NCBI RefSeq assembly: GCF_007971385.1
Contig: NZ_CP042434.1
Location: forward strand, 3,348,001-3,412,000
From: Arachidicoccus ginsenosidivorans
GTDB taxonomy: Bacteria; Bacteroidota; Bacteroidia; Chitinophagales; Chitinophagaceae
Reading direction: 5' to 3'
Length of the DNA stretch: 64,000 nucleotides
Numbering within the stretch: the first letter of the stretch is position 1; each line of letters begins with the position of its first letter. A program made the position numbers and the translations under genes. The notes beneath the pieces were generated by a model. The model made no database searches, was not told the DNA's origin, and worked only from the letters and a program-made list of their open reading frames with translations. This document shows positions 47,148-56,128 of the stretch, in pieces.

Positions 47148-47735
47148 ATGTCTAAATTTTTAATTGTTGGCCTGGGTAATCCGGGCAGTGAATTTGCTGG
47201 CACACGTCATAATGCAGGCTTTGAAGTAGTAGATGCTTTTGTAGTCAAGCATGAAGGACAGTTCCGCTCAGACCGATTGGCGGAGGTGGCGGAGGTGAAA
47301 TGGAAGGGTAAAATCTTTATTTGTATAAAGCCAACTACCTATATGAATTTAAGCGGCAAGGCGTTTAAATACTGGATGGATAAAGAAAAAATACCCTTGG
47401 AAAGGACTCTAACTGTTGTAGATGATCTGGCGCTGCCAATTGATAAAATCCGCATCAGAGCCGGAGGTAGTGATGCCGGTCATAATGGCCTGAGAGATAT
47501 TCAGCATATCTTAAATACGACGGAGTATCCAAAGCTGCGCTTTGGCATTGGTAATCAATTTCCTAAGGGTATGCAAGTGGATTTTGTCCTGGGGAAATGG
47601 TTCCCGGAAGAAAAGGAGGTTATCGCCGGTAAGATTGATAAATGTGTGGAAGTTATTGAACAATTTGCAGTGGCAGGTATTGCCAGGGTAATGAATGATT
47701 ACAATAAACAGCGTTTTGGGGCGGTTAAAAAATAA
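47148..47735 (+). CDS. pth: Peptidyl-tRNA hydrolase
   Basis: This cytoplasmic enzyme of 195 residues releases peptides from peptidyl-tRNA. It is complete, with IVGLGNPGSEFAGTRHNAGFEVVD (catalytic His in RHNAGF), KPTTYMNLSGKAF, VVDDLALP and AGGSDAGHNGLRDI. The FUSC transporter gene begins 13 bases after its stop, so the two are probably cotranscribed from the promoter element at 47076. Confidence 0.97.
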   Translation: MSKFLIVGLGNPGSEFAGTRHNAGFEVVDAFVVKHEGQFRSDRLAEVAEVKWKGKIFICIKPTTYMNLSGKAFKYWMDKEKIPLERTLTVVDDLALPIDKIRIRAGGSDAGHNGLRDIQHILNTTEYPKLRFGIGNQFPKGMQVDFVLGKWFPEEKEVIAGKIDKCVEVIEQFAVAGIARVMNDYNKQRFGAVKK

Positions 47736-47747
47736 TCAGTAAATACA

Positions 47748-50014
47748 TTGAATAATATAACAGCTTTTCGCAAGTTTGTTTCCGGGCACCATTTGTATGC
47801 GGGATTACTAATCACGCTGGCAGTCTTGGTTCCTTCCATTGTATTCTTTCATGAAGGAGTACTGATCAAATATATACTTGTGCCTTTGGGCGTCATTAAT
47901 GTTGGGTTTTCGGATGCGCCTGGTTCTTTCAAACACCGCCTGAATGCCAATATAATTGCCATCGTGGCTTTTTTTGTGGTTTCAGTGATTGCTGGATTGT
48001 CCAGAGACTATGTTTGGCTGTCTGTTATTGAACTTTTATTTTTTGCGATTATCTTATCGCTGGGCGGGATTTATGGGGCCAGGATGTCTAGTATTGGGAC
48101 CTGTGCCTTAATGTGTTTTATCTTTTTCTCCGATAGAAATTTTGTGGCTGGGGATATTTTGCTTAATGCCTGGTATATGACAGCAGGAGGCATTTTGTAT
48201 TTTTTCTCTTTATTGTCTCTTATAGATTGCGGCCTTATAAATTAATTCAGCAAATGCTCGGAGAGCATATGATTGAACTGGCTAGTTTATTAAATCTGCG
48301 CAGCAATTACTATGCGCCAAAGGTCGAATATAAAACGATTATGGATCAGATGCTTAAAAAGCAGGTGGTCCTAAAAGAACAACAGGAGAATCTTCGGGAA
48401 GTATTATTTAAAACCAGGCAGATTGTACAGGAATCGACCGTTAAAAGCAGATCCCTGCTCTTGATTTTTATAGATAGCGTTGATTTGTATGAAAGGATTT
48501 TGCTGTCCCAACAAGATTATGTTCAATTGCATAACGCCTTCGATGGCAAACATATCTTGCAGGTATTTGGGCGTTATTTAAATATTCTTGCCTATGAATT
48601 AGAACAAAATGGTCTGGCATTACAACAGGGCAGACAATATCATAGTAAAAGGGAGCTGAACAAGGCTTTTGAAAAATGTCGCAGCGCTTTTTACCAGCTC
48701 AGAGAGCGGCAAATGGATTCCACGAACATGGAAGACTTTATTATGTTGCGTCAGATCCTGTATAGCTTGCAGGATTTAACCGATAGGATTAAACGGTTGA
48801 ATCTTTTTACCAAAAATAAAAAGGACATATCTGAGCAAGGGCAGTTAGAGGAAGGAACAACAGATGCCAAGATTAAACGCCGGATTCGGGATTTTGATCC
48901 CTTTATCCCCAAGCAACAATATGATTATAGAGTTTTTGTAGAGAATATCTCTTTTAAGTCTGGACAGTTCAGACACGCCATACGCGTGGCGGTGGCACTG
49001 ACCATTGGGCTAATTATCTCCAGAATATTCAATCTAGGTCACCATAGTTATTGGGTACTAATGACCATTATCATCATATTAAAGCCTTCATACAGCCTTG
49101 GAAGACAGAAAAATATTGATAGAATAGGCGGAACGATCATAGGTGGGATTATTAGCTTTTTGACGATTTATTTTATAAATGATGTGAACGCCATCTTTGT
49201 GATCATGTGTTTTGCAATTTTACTGTCCTGCTCCATGCTTCGTATTAATTATTTTATTTATGCGATTGGTATCACTATGATGGTGATTCTTTCCTATGAT
49301 TTTATCAGTTCCAAGGTCATGTCCGAGGTGCTGTTGCAAAGAATTTTAAATAGTGGAATTGGGTGCGCCATTGGGTATGTGTCCTCCTTGTTTGTTTTAC
49401 CCAATTGGGAACATGAACAAAAAAATCAATACGCCGCAGAAATGCTCAAAACCAATAAAGCCTATTTTTTGTCCGTCGCCGGCTACTTTATTGGAAGCGA
49501 ACTGGATATTGAATACTTTAAAGTGTGTAGAAAGAATGCATTTATTGCGCTCGCGAATCTATCGGATAATTTTCAGCGAATGTTATCTGATCCAAAACGT
49601 CAACAGGTCAAGTTGCAGGAATACCATCAGTTTGTGGTCACCAGCAATATGCTCTGTTCTTATATTGCGTCGCTTTCTTATTATGCCCAGGGGCAGGATA
49701 AACGCTATATTTCTGAACAGTTCAGGGTGGTTTACAGTCAAATCCAGCAAAACTTTGATACCGTACAGAAGACCCTGGAAACAGCAGATAGCATTGGGTC
49801 AGGTGCAGTACTCAGGCAACTGCCCGTCAACCAAAAGCTAATGGATCTTCTGGAGCAACGTAAAAAGGAATTACAGCTAAGTCAGGACGGCCCCCACAAT
49901 ACTTCCATAAGGAAGTTTTTGACGGATTATAAAACCATCAATAGTCTATTTAATTTGATTAATGGGGTAGTGGCTGATCAGAAAAAAATTGTCGCTGAAC
50001 TGGCCAAGGGGTGA
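47748..50014 (+). CDS. FUSC/YccS-family membrane transporter, one frameshift
   Basis: This inner-membrane protein has about 755 residues after correction. It has two blocks of membrane helices (about 16-165 and 400-545) separated by a cytoplasmic helical region, the plan of YccS/AaeB/FUSC efflux-type proteins (VGFSDAPGSFKHRL; HSYWVLMTIIIILKPSYSLGRQKNIDRIGGTIIGG). The frame breaks in the T run 48200-48205. Adding one T joins LYFF to LFIVSYRLRPYKLIQQMLGEHMIELASLLNLRSNYY. Translation starts at TTG 47748, just after an in-frame stop. The substrate is unknown; relatives export aromatic acids or toxic compounds. Confidence 0.87.
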
Positions 50015-50090
50015 TTTTGCAATTAAAGTGGCAACTGCCGTGGGCACAAGACAAGAAAAATGATTTCAGTTTATTATAAATTTGATGATT

Positions 50091-50116
50091 AAAGCAGCTT
50101 TTTGGCTGCTTTTTTA
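50091..50116 (+). terminator. Intrinsic terminator after the FUSC gene
   Basis: AAAGCAGC (50091-50098) pairs with GCTGCTTT (50105-50112), followed by further T. It lies in the 575-base gap 50015-50589, which otherwise holds only the Rpn promoter. Confidence 0.75.
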
Positions 50117-50355
50117 TTTCTGAAAATGCTTGCTTGACTTAAAATAAATTTGAACTACAGTTTAACCAAATTCATTAACTGAGCCCTTTTTTTTATTGGC
50201 CGAAAAACGGAACGATGTTGTTACGTCATACTTAAAAGATATGGCTTCAGATGTACAGTTTGTTTTTGGTTTATGTGAAAAAAGTGGAATTTATAAGGTT
50301 ATAAAAGTCCTTTATCTATTTTTTAAGATTTAATTGACAAATAAGAATAAAATAT

Positions 50356-50387
50356 TTTGTTTGTATAAATAAAACGTTCTAATTTTG
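50356..50387 (+). promoter_or_regulatory. Bacteroidota-type promoter for the Rpn locus
   Basis: TTTG at 50356-50359, a 20-base spacer, and a perfect TAATTTTG at 50380-50387. This is a good -33/-7 pair, about 200 bases before the Rpn start, implying a long leader. Confidence 0.6.
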
Positions 50388-50589
50388 TGAAACGAACCTG
50401 CCATTACTGATTGTATTGCACTTATATTTCAAAGATATTTTAAAGGTATTTCAAAATATTAATTTTAGAATTTCGATTTGTCTTTGGGTGCGTGTGTGAA
50501 AAATTAAACCTACCAGTTTGCTTAAATGGTGTTGCTTGTTCAATTGCTAGCGACCTTATATTTTATTGTATTTTGAAAAAAGGTAAATT

Positions 50590-51590
50590 ATGAAAATGAA
50601 CCCTGAGGGATTGCGTGTGCCAAGTGGAGAAAATACGTTGATTAGCAAGATGGCTTTACGTTCTAAGAAGGGAAGGCGTAAGAAGCTTACTGGGCCTTTG
50701 TCCGAAGGTGGTGTATTTGTTAGTTTGAAAGGGGATTTTGGTATTAAAAGAGTGTTTAGATCGCCAGAAGGAAAGGAGGATTTAAAAAGGATGATCACGG
50801 CATTAGGAGACGGATTTATTGAAGCCTTGCTGGATATTGATTTTGATGAATCTGAAATGCTGGGCAGCATTAAGGATGAACGTAAAGCTATTTTTGATTT
50901 TAGCTTTAATGATAAGCATGGCCGTGTATTTGATCTGGAAATGCAGCAACAGTATGTCGTTTTTATGCTGAAGCGTGCATTTGGTTATACCTCCCGTTAT
51001 CATTCTACCCAAATGCGCCCCGGCGAGGACTATAAGTATGACCATTGGCCAATTACTGGGTAGTAATCACTGATTTTAATATGCCTGAGTTAAAAGATGG
51101 CCCATGTGTTGATTTACATGAAATTGTGAGCAGAAGTACAAAAAGAGTAAGTTTGGTTTGTACGAACCTTTTGACCGTTGAGCTTTCAAAATTTAACAAA
51201 GGAATTGATGAGTTAGAAGGAGAAAAAGACGTATTTTTGTTTTTACTGGCGAATATGGGAAGTTTGACTGAAATCCCAGCAAGCCTGGACAATGAAAAAT
51301 ATAGGCCACTTTTTGAAAGGGCTCGAATTGCTAACTTCAATAAAGAAGAGATGAAAAGATACAACGCATTGAATAGACAAAAAGAAAGAGCTTATGCAGA
51401 ATTGTATTCTGCGGAACAGAAAGGTATTGAAAAAGGTATTGAAAAAGGTATTGAAGAAGGTAGAGTAGAGATTATTGAACAGCTGATTGATAGCAATAAA
51501 CTTACGTTAGAAGAAATATCAAAGAGTTTAAAAATACCTTTAAGCCAGATTGAAGAAATAAAAGCTAATATGGAGCATGCAATGCCATAA
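50590..51590 (+). CDS. Rpn-family PD-(D/E)XK nuclease (transposase-like), one frameshift
   Basis: This protein has about 333 residues after correction and belongs to the PD-(D/E)XK 'recombination-promoting nuclease/putative transposase' family. The N-terminal region holds KGDFGIKRVFRS (the family's F-x-F-K-R-I-F-G start). Then come the catalytic Asp in IFDFSFND and E-x-Q in FDLEMQQQ (about residues 100-120). The conserved YTSRYHSTQMRPGEDYKYDH follows. The frame breaks at TT 51044-51045; one more T gives HLANYWVVITDFNMPEL. A variable C-terminal tail starts at Met 51351 and carries KGIE repeats (four-residue period) and a small helical domain. In E. coli the separately translated C-terminal domain of Rpn proteins blocks the toxic full-length nuclease, an anti-phage toxin-antitoxin arrangement. 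Confidence 0.82.
51351..51590 (+). CDS. Possible internal ORF: Rpn C-terminal domain (antitoxin-like)
   Basis: In-frame ATG 51351 (EEM KRYNALNRQKER) would give a 79-residue protein equal to the C-terminal tail of the nuclease. The downstream stand-alone copies start at the equivalent residue, which supports a real internal start. The product has a polar start, three KGIE repeats, then EEGRVEIIEQLIDS and a helix-turn-helix-like LTLEEISKSLKIPLSQIEEIKANM. Internal translation is inferred by analogy with E. coli Rpn. No Shine-Dalgarno is expected in this phylum. Confidence 0.45.
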   Translation: MKRYNALNRQKERAYAELYSAEQKGIEKGIEKGIEEGRVEIIEQLIDSNKLTLEEISKSLKIPLSQIEEIKANMEHAMP

Positions 51591-51698
51591 AAGTTATGAT
51601 GATTGTTTGGGCTTAATTGGCGGGGGTAGTTTATTGAACTTGATTTTATTTTGAGCATGCTATGGTTCAATAGGTATGAAGTTTAATTAAACAAATGA

Positions 51699-51917
51699 AT
51701 GATGAAGAAATGCCATGTGATTAATAGACAAAAAGAAAGAGCTTATGCAGAATTGTATTCTGCAAAATTGCAAGGTAGAGAAGAAGGTAGAGTAGAGATT
51801 ATTGAACAGCTGATTGATAGCAGTAAACTTACGTTAGAAGAAATATCAAGGAGTTTAAAAATACCTTTAAGCCAGGTGGAAGAAATAAAAGCTAATGTGG
51901 AGCATGCAATGCCATAA
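51699..51917 (+). CDS. Stand-alone Rpn tail protein, copy 2
   Basis: This 72-residue ORF opens MMKKCHVINRQKERAYAELYSAK and lines up from Met with the internal Met of the nuclease gene. Its repeat region is short (LQGREEGRVE). The C-terminal domain EEISRSLKIPLSQVEEIKANVEHAMP differs from the nuclease tail at only a few residues. It lies 108 bases after the nuclease stop. It is likely an antitoxin-like regulator of the nuclease, or a decayed duplicate. The start could also be the second Met. Confidence 0.55.
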   Translation: MMKKCHVINRQKERAYAELYSAKLQGREEGRVEIIEQLIDSSKLTLEEISRSLKIPLSQVEEIKANVEHAMP

Positions 51918-52026
51918 AAGTTATGATGTTTGTTTGGGCTTAATTGGCGGTGTGTAGTTTATTGAACTTTATTTTATTTTGAGAATGCTATGGTTCAATA
52001 GGTATGAAGTTTATTTAAACAAGTGA

Positions 52027-52257
52027 ATGATGAAGAGATGCCATGTGATTAATAAACAAGAAGAAAATTATTGGGCTGAATTGTATTCTGCGGAACAGAA
52101 AGGTATTGAAAAAGGTATTGAAGAAGGTAGAGTAGAGATTATTGAACAGCTGATTGATAGCAATAAACTTACGTTAGAAGAAATATCAAAGAGTTTAAAA
52201 ATACCTTTAAGCCAGATTGAAGAAATAAAAGCTAATATGGAGCATGCAATGCCATAA
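52027..52257 (+). CDS. Stand-alone Rpn tail protein, copy 3
   Basis: This 76-residue ORF opens MMKRCHVINKQEENYWAELYSAEQ, has two KGIE repeats and then a C-terminal domain identical to the nuclease tail (from EEGRVEIIEQ to EHAMP). It differs from the nuclease tail mainly in the N-terminal segment (QEENYW instead of QKERAY), so it is a mosaic. It is 109 bases after copy 2. A separate protein is likely, since the frame is intact. Confidence 0.55.
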   Translation: MMKRCHVINKQEENYWAELYSAEQKGIEKGIEEGRVEIIEQLIDSNKLTLEEISKSLKIPLSQIEEIKANMEHAMP

Positions 52258-52366
52258 AAGTTATAATGATTGTTTGGGCTTAATTGGCGGGGTGTAGTTT
52301 ATTGAACTTTATTTTATTTTGAGAATGCTAAGGATCAATAGGTATGAAGTTTAATTAAACAAATGA

Positions 52367-52586
52367 ATGATGAAGAGATGCCATGTGATTAATAAACAAG
52401 AAGAAAATTATTGGGCTGAATTGTATTCTGCAAAACTGCAAGGTAGAGAAGAAGGCAGAGAAGAACGCAATATGGAGATTGCTGAACTGCTGATTGAAAA
52501 TCGCGGATTTTTCGCTTGAGCAAATATCAAAAATCTTAAAATTAACTTTGCATCAGATTGAAGAAATTAAAGCCAAAATGAAATAA
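52367..52586 (+). pseudogene. Stand-alone Rpn tail, copy 4, frameshifted
   Basis: The ORF starts MMKRCHVINKQEENYWAELYSAKLQGREEGREERNMEIAELLIEN and then shifts frame near GG 52505-52506. Removing one base restores DFSLEQISKILKLTLHQIEEIKAKMK and a stop at 52584-52586. The C-terminal domain is more diverged than in copies 2 and 3. The shift may be a sequence error, as elsewhere in the window. Confidence 0.6.
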
Positions 52587-52683
52587 GCAATGCGAATAAG
52601 GTTGTGATGTTTGGAAGCTAAATTAGCACAGTGCGTCCAGGCCAATAAAACCAATTTTATTATTAAAATTCAAATTTTTAACA

Positions 52684-52974
52684 ATGAAAGTTTTTAGAAA
52701 AAAATGTACAAAGATGAAGAAAAGCCCTGCGATGATTAAGCAAGAAGAAAATTATTGGGCGGAATTGTATTCCGCTAAATTGATAGGATTTATAGAAGGA
52801 TTTGTAGAAGGATTTAAAGAAGGATATAAAGATAATAAAGAGGGAGAGAAATTGGCCATTGAGTGGCTCATTAAGGATGGAAGCTATAACCTTAATTTAA
52901 TTGCTTGTGTTTTGGAATTGCCATCATCTGAGATAGCTGCTATAAAAAGCAATATGAACGTCTCCGTGTCATAA
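52684..52974 (+). CDS. Stand-alone Rpn tail protein, copy 5 (diverged)
   Basis: This ORF of 96 residues (86 from Met 52714, the position matching the other copies) reads MKKSPAMIKQEENYWAELYSAK, then a longer repeat of four-residue units (GFIE, GFVE, GFKE, GYKD). It ends with a distinct domain, LAIEWLIKDGSYNLNLIACVLELPSSEIAAIKSNM. The shared N-terminus with a different C-terminus and longer repeat suggests a free tail of another specificity. It is not separated from copy 4 by the conserved spacer, but by an unrelated 97-base stretch. Confidence 0.55.
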   Translation: MKVFRKKCTKMKKSPAMIKQEENYWAELYSAKLIGFIEGFVEGFKEGYKDNKEGEKLAIEWLIKDGSYNLNLIACVLELPSSEIAAIKSNMNVSVS

Positions 52975-53212
52975 AAGATGTGCTCAGGTGGTCCATATTA
53001 ACCCAATGCAAATTTATTGATCTGATTTTCTATTGGGGATTAGCAAATTAAACTATAATTCATCTGCTGCTTTCTAACCATATACTGGATAAATTTAGTT
53101 ATCAGTTTTGGATATTACAGCTTTGTAGCTGTAGGGGTAGGCGATATTTGTTAATTCCCATTTATTTGCTTAGCTGTATATTATAGCCTTATTTTTATTT
53201 GCTGTTGATGAT

Positions 53213-53830
53213 CTATTGGATAAAATCCAGGATTAATTTTTCGGCTTGTTTGCAGGCTTCATCCAGGTGCTCATTAATAACGGTTTTATCGAAGTGTGGT
53301 TGGAAGGACAATTCGTATTTGGCCTTATTTAGTCTTGTTTGGATGCTTTGTGGTGTTTCAGTGCCCCTTGCCTTTAATCGCTGTTCAAGTGCATCTACAG
53401 AGGGCGGTTGTATAAAAATAGAAAGGCACTCCTGCCCAAATTGTTTCCTGACATGGATGGCACCTTTTACATCGATATCCATAATAGGGAGTTTACCACT
53501 ATCCCAGATTCTTTGAAGCTCTGCTTTAAGGGTGCCATAGTATTTACCTTCATAAACCATTTCCCATTCTAAAAAAGCCTCTTTTTGGATGTTTTCCTTA
53601 AAGGTGTCGACGCTTAAAAAATAATATTCGACCCCATTTTGTTCTGCGCCTCGTGGAGCACGTGTCGTCGCGGATATTGAAAATGCCAGTTTGTCCGAGT
53701 GCTTTTGCAAAAGATATTGCGCAATTGAACTTTTACCCGCTCCGGAAGGAGCGGTTAAAATGATCATTTTGCCTTTATTACTGGAATTGACAGGTGAATC
53801 TGCTGTATTTTCTTTAGAGATGTACTCCAT
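53213..53830 (-). CDS. gmk: Guanylate kinase
   Basis: This cytoplasmic kinase of 205 residues converts GMP to GDP. The P-loop is ILTAPSGAGKSSI (about 24-36). The GMP-binding signature is ISATTRAPRGAEQNGVEYYFLS, followed by FLEWEMVYEGKYYGT, then DIDVKGAIHVRKQF and IFIQPPSVDALEQRLKARG. The N-terminal 20 residues before GKMI are an extension (EYISKENTADSPVNSSNKG). The start at 53830 is the only convincing Met. It is followed downstream on the plus side by the Rpn array, with no shared transcription. Upstream on its own strand lies a nitroreductase gene (40-base gap). Confidence 0.96.
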   Translation of the reverse strand: MEYISKENTADSPVNSSNKGKMIILTAPSGAGKSSIAQYLLQKHSDKLAFSISATTRAPRGAEQNGVEYYFLSVDTFKENIQKEAFLEWEMVYEGKYYGTLKAELQRIWDSGKLPIMDIDVKGAIHVRKQFGQECLSIFIQPPSVDALEQRLKARGTETPQSIQTRLNKAKYELSFQPHFDKTVINEHLDEACKQAEKLILDFIQ

Positions 53831-53870
53831 TGGATTGTTTAAGACGATTAGAAGGTTTAAAATTACTTGA

Positions 53871-54491
53871 TTATCTACGGTACCACATTACTTTTTCTTC
53901 TAGTGGGGTTATCCTTCTGCCTGTAGGAGCAGGCTCATCAGTATAACCCAGATAAATCAACCCGATCATCTGATCTGCTTCCTTTAACTGGAAATATTTT
54001 TGCATGGCAGGTTTAAGGGTCTGACCGCCAGTGCTCCAGAAATTTGCGATACCCATGGCCGTTGCTGTTAGTAAAATATTCTGAACGGCAGCAGCGGTTG
54101 CGCAGATTTCTTCCAGTTCAGTGATATTGGCTTTGGGTCCTCTTTTGGAAAATACAGCGATAATATGAGAAGCCTGATTGCCTTGATTTTTAAGCTTATC
54201 ATAAGATGCCTGCATAAACCTGTCAGGCTCAGTATTAGCTTTATAAAGCTCCGCATGATCCTGGCAAAAACGTTGAATGCCTGCCCCTTCAAATATAATA
54301 AAACGCCAGGGCTCCGTCAGTCCGTGTGTGGGTGCCCAGTTGGCAGCCTGGATCAGTTGATCTATACTGGCAGGATCAATAATTTTGCCATTATAGGCTT
54401 GTGGTTTTACGGTTCTTCTGTTTTTAATAATTTCTTCTATAACGGTCACATCGGCCGCTTTTTGTGCTTGATTTGTACCTATATCGGACAT
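53871..54491 (-). CDS. Nitroreductase-family flavoprotein
   Basis: This cytoplasmic FMN-dependent nitroreductase-like protein has 206 residues. It shows the family start IIKNRRTVKPQAYNG (FMN phosphate-binding Arg pair), ANWAPTHGLTEPWRFIIF (conserved NWAPTHG-EPWRF as in the YdjA type), and AAAVQNILLTATAMGIANFWSTG. The end is IGLIYLGYTDE, as in single-domain members. The substrate is unknown. It is 57 bases after murA on the same strand and 40 bases before gmk, so they form a likely operon. Confidence 0.92.
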   Translation of the reverse strand: MSDIGTNQAQKAADVTVIEEIIKNRRTVKPQAYNGKIIDPASIDQLIQAANWAPTHGLTEPWRFIIFEGAGIQRFCQDHAELYKANTEPDRFMQASYDKLKNQGNQASHIIAVFSKRGPKANITELEEICATAAAVQNILLTATAMGIANFWSTGGQTLKPAMQKYFQLKEADQMIGLIYLGYTDEPAPTGRRITPLEEKVMWYRR

Positions 54492-54547
54492 ACTAAGTAA
54501 TCTTTTAATGTGTTTTAACTTGTGTTTTTTTTAATTGTGCTTATAGC

Positions 54548-55864
54548 CTATTTTTTCTCATCTATTCTTTGAATGTCAGCACCTAGTTCTATAAGTCGTT
54601 TATCAATCTGCTGATAGCCACGATCAATCTGCTCGATATTTTGAATCGTACTTTTACCTTCCGCGCTCAAGGCAGCAATAAGCAATGCCTGACCTGCACG
54701 GATATCGGGGCTGCTCATGGTAATACCCCGCAGTTTATGCTTCCTGTCAAGGCCAATAACGGTTGCACGGTGCGGATCACACAGGATAATCTGCGCCCCC
54801 ATATCAATGAGCTTATCTGTAAAAAATAACCTGCTTTCAAACATTTTCTGGTGTATCAATACGCTGCCTTTGGCCTGGATAGCTGTAACAAGAACAATGC
54901 TAATCAGGTCCGGCGTAAATCCGGGCCATGGATTATCATAAATCGTCAGGATACCGCCATCCATATAGGTAGAGATCTCATAATGATCCTGCGCTGGAAT
55001 ATAAATATCGTCCCCTTTAAAGGTCATCTGGATGCCCAGTCTTTTGAATTTATCAGGAATAACGCCTAAATGTTCAATGCCGGCATTTTTAATGGTGAGT
55101 TCACTGGAAGTCATGGCTGCCAGACCAATGAAACTGCCGATTTCAATCATGTCTGGCAGCATTTTGTGGGTCGTACCTGAGAGTTCTTTAACGCCTTTTA
55201 CGGTGAGCAGATTGCTGCCAACGCCGGTAATTTCTGCGCCCATGCTGTTGAGCATACGGCAGAGTTGTTGGATATAAGGCTCACAGGCCGCATTATAAAT
55301 TTGGGTGACCCCTTCAGCCATAACGGACGCCATCAAAACATTGGCGGTACCCGTAACGGAGGGCTCATCCAGCATCATATAAGTTCCTTTGAGTCCAGCG
55401 GTGGTGAATTCCAAACATGAGGTGGTTGGGTTATAATTAAAAGTCGCCCCGAGTTTCTGAAAACCCAAAATATGGGTGTCCACACCCCGGCGACCGATTT
55501 TATCTCCACCAGGCTTTGCAATATAGGCCTTTTTAAAACGTGCCAGCATGGGACCTGCCAGCATAACACTGCCTCTAAGCTTGCTGCCTTTTTCCCTAAA
55601 AGCAGGGGAGTTTAAATAATCTGTGTTTATATTATCGGCTTTGAAGGTGCAGGTATGGGGATCAATCCGGTTGACCTGGACATTCATATCGGCTAATAAT
55701 TCAATTAAAAGATTGACATCCAATATGTCCGGTATATTTTCGATTCTCACCTCCTGATCCGTCAACAAAACAGCAGAGATGATTTGCAACGCCTCATTTT
55801 TTGCCCCCTGTGGTTGGATGCTACCTTTTAATTTTTTACCGCCGATTACTTCAAATGAAGCCAT
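54548..55864 (-). CDS. murA: UDP-N-acetylglucosamine 1-carboxyvinyltransferase with Asp active-site residue
   Basis: MurA transfers enolpyruvate to UDP-GlcNAc in the first committed step of peptidoglycan synthesis. The protein has 438 residues. It has GAKNEALQIISAVLLTD (Lys and Asn of the active site), LRGSVMLAGPMLARFKKA, a catalytic loop with PGGDKIGRRGVDTH, and the later PWPGFTPDLISIVLVTAIQAKGSVLIHQKMFESRL. The loop position held by Cys115 in E. coli is Asp121 here (GGD for GGC). That change, known in other bacteria, makes the enzyme insensitive to fosfomycin. It starts at ATG 55864. Confidence 0.96.
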   Translation of the reverse strand: MASFEVIGGKKLKGSIQPQGAKNEALQIISAVLLTDQEVRIENIPDILDVNLLIELLADMNVQVNRIDPHTCTFKADNINTDYLNSPAFREKGSKLRGSVMLAGPMLARFKKAYIAKPGGDKIGRRGVDTHILGFQKLGATFNYNPTTSCLEFTTAGLKGTYMMLDEPSVTGTANVLMASVMAEGVTQIYNAACEPYIQQLCRMLNSMGAEITGVGSNLLTVKGVKELSGTTHKMLPDMIEIGSFIGLAAMTSSELTIKNAGIEHLGVIPDKFKRLGIQMTFKGDDIYIPAQDHYEISTYMDGGILTIYDNPWPGFTPDLISIVLVTAIQAKGSVLIHQKMFESRLFFTDKLIDMGAQIILCDPHRATVIGLDRKHKLRGITMSSPDIRAGQALLIAALSAEGKSTIQNIEQIDRGYQQIDKRLIELGADIQRIDEKK

Positions 55865-56128
55865 ATAATGATAATTTTATACTATGTGTTATTGATCTAT
55901 GCCTACGTAATGAACCGCAAATTTAATAATCTCCGACCGAATACCCCCAACTAGTCTGTTATAATCACCAAAAAGCGTAAGCAAACCGAAAATTACCCGG
56001 AATGTATCCTTACTAATAAGACCAGAAAAGAATAGATTGTGGTATCTGGCTTGATTGGCAATTTGTTTTACGGTGGCTTTATTTGATTTACGAGATTGAA
56101 TGCTAAGGATCAGGCCCTGATCTAATAT

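Larger units (their letters stand above)
51348..52586 (+). repeat. Tandem array of about 330-bp units (Rpn tail plus spacer)
   Basis: Four units each hold a tail ORF (219-243 coding bases) and a conserved 108-109-base spacer. The spacers share TTTGGGCTTAATTGGCGG, a TTGAACTT run, GGTATGAAGTTTA and the pre-start AAATGAATGATGAAG. Unit starts are at 51348 (inside the nuclease gene), 51699, 52027 and 52367. Coding lengths step by 12 bases (243, 219, 231, 219). A more diverged fifth tail follows at 52684. Confidence 0.85.

Noticed and set aside
51348..52586. Possible CRISPR array because of regular repeats
   Set aside because: The units are about 330 bp, coding in one frame, and lack short repeats with unique spacers.
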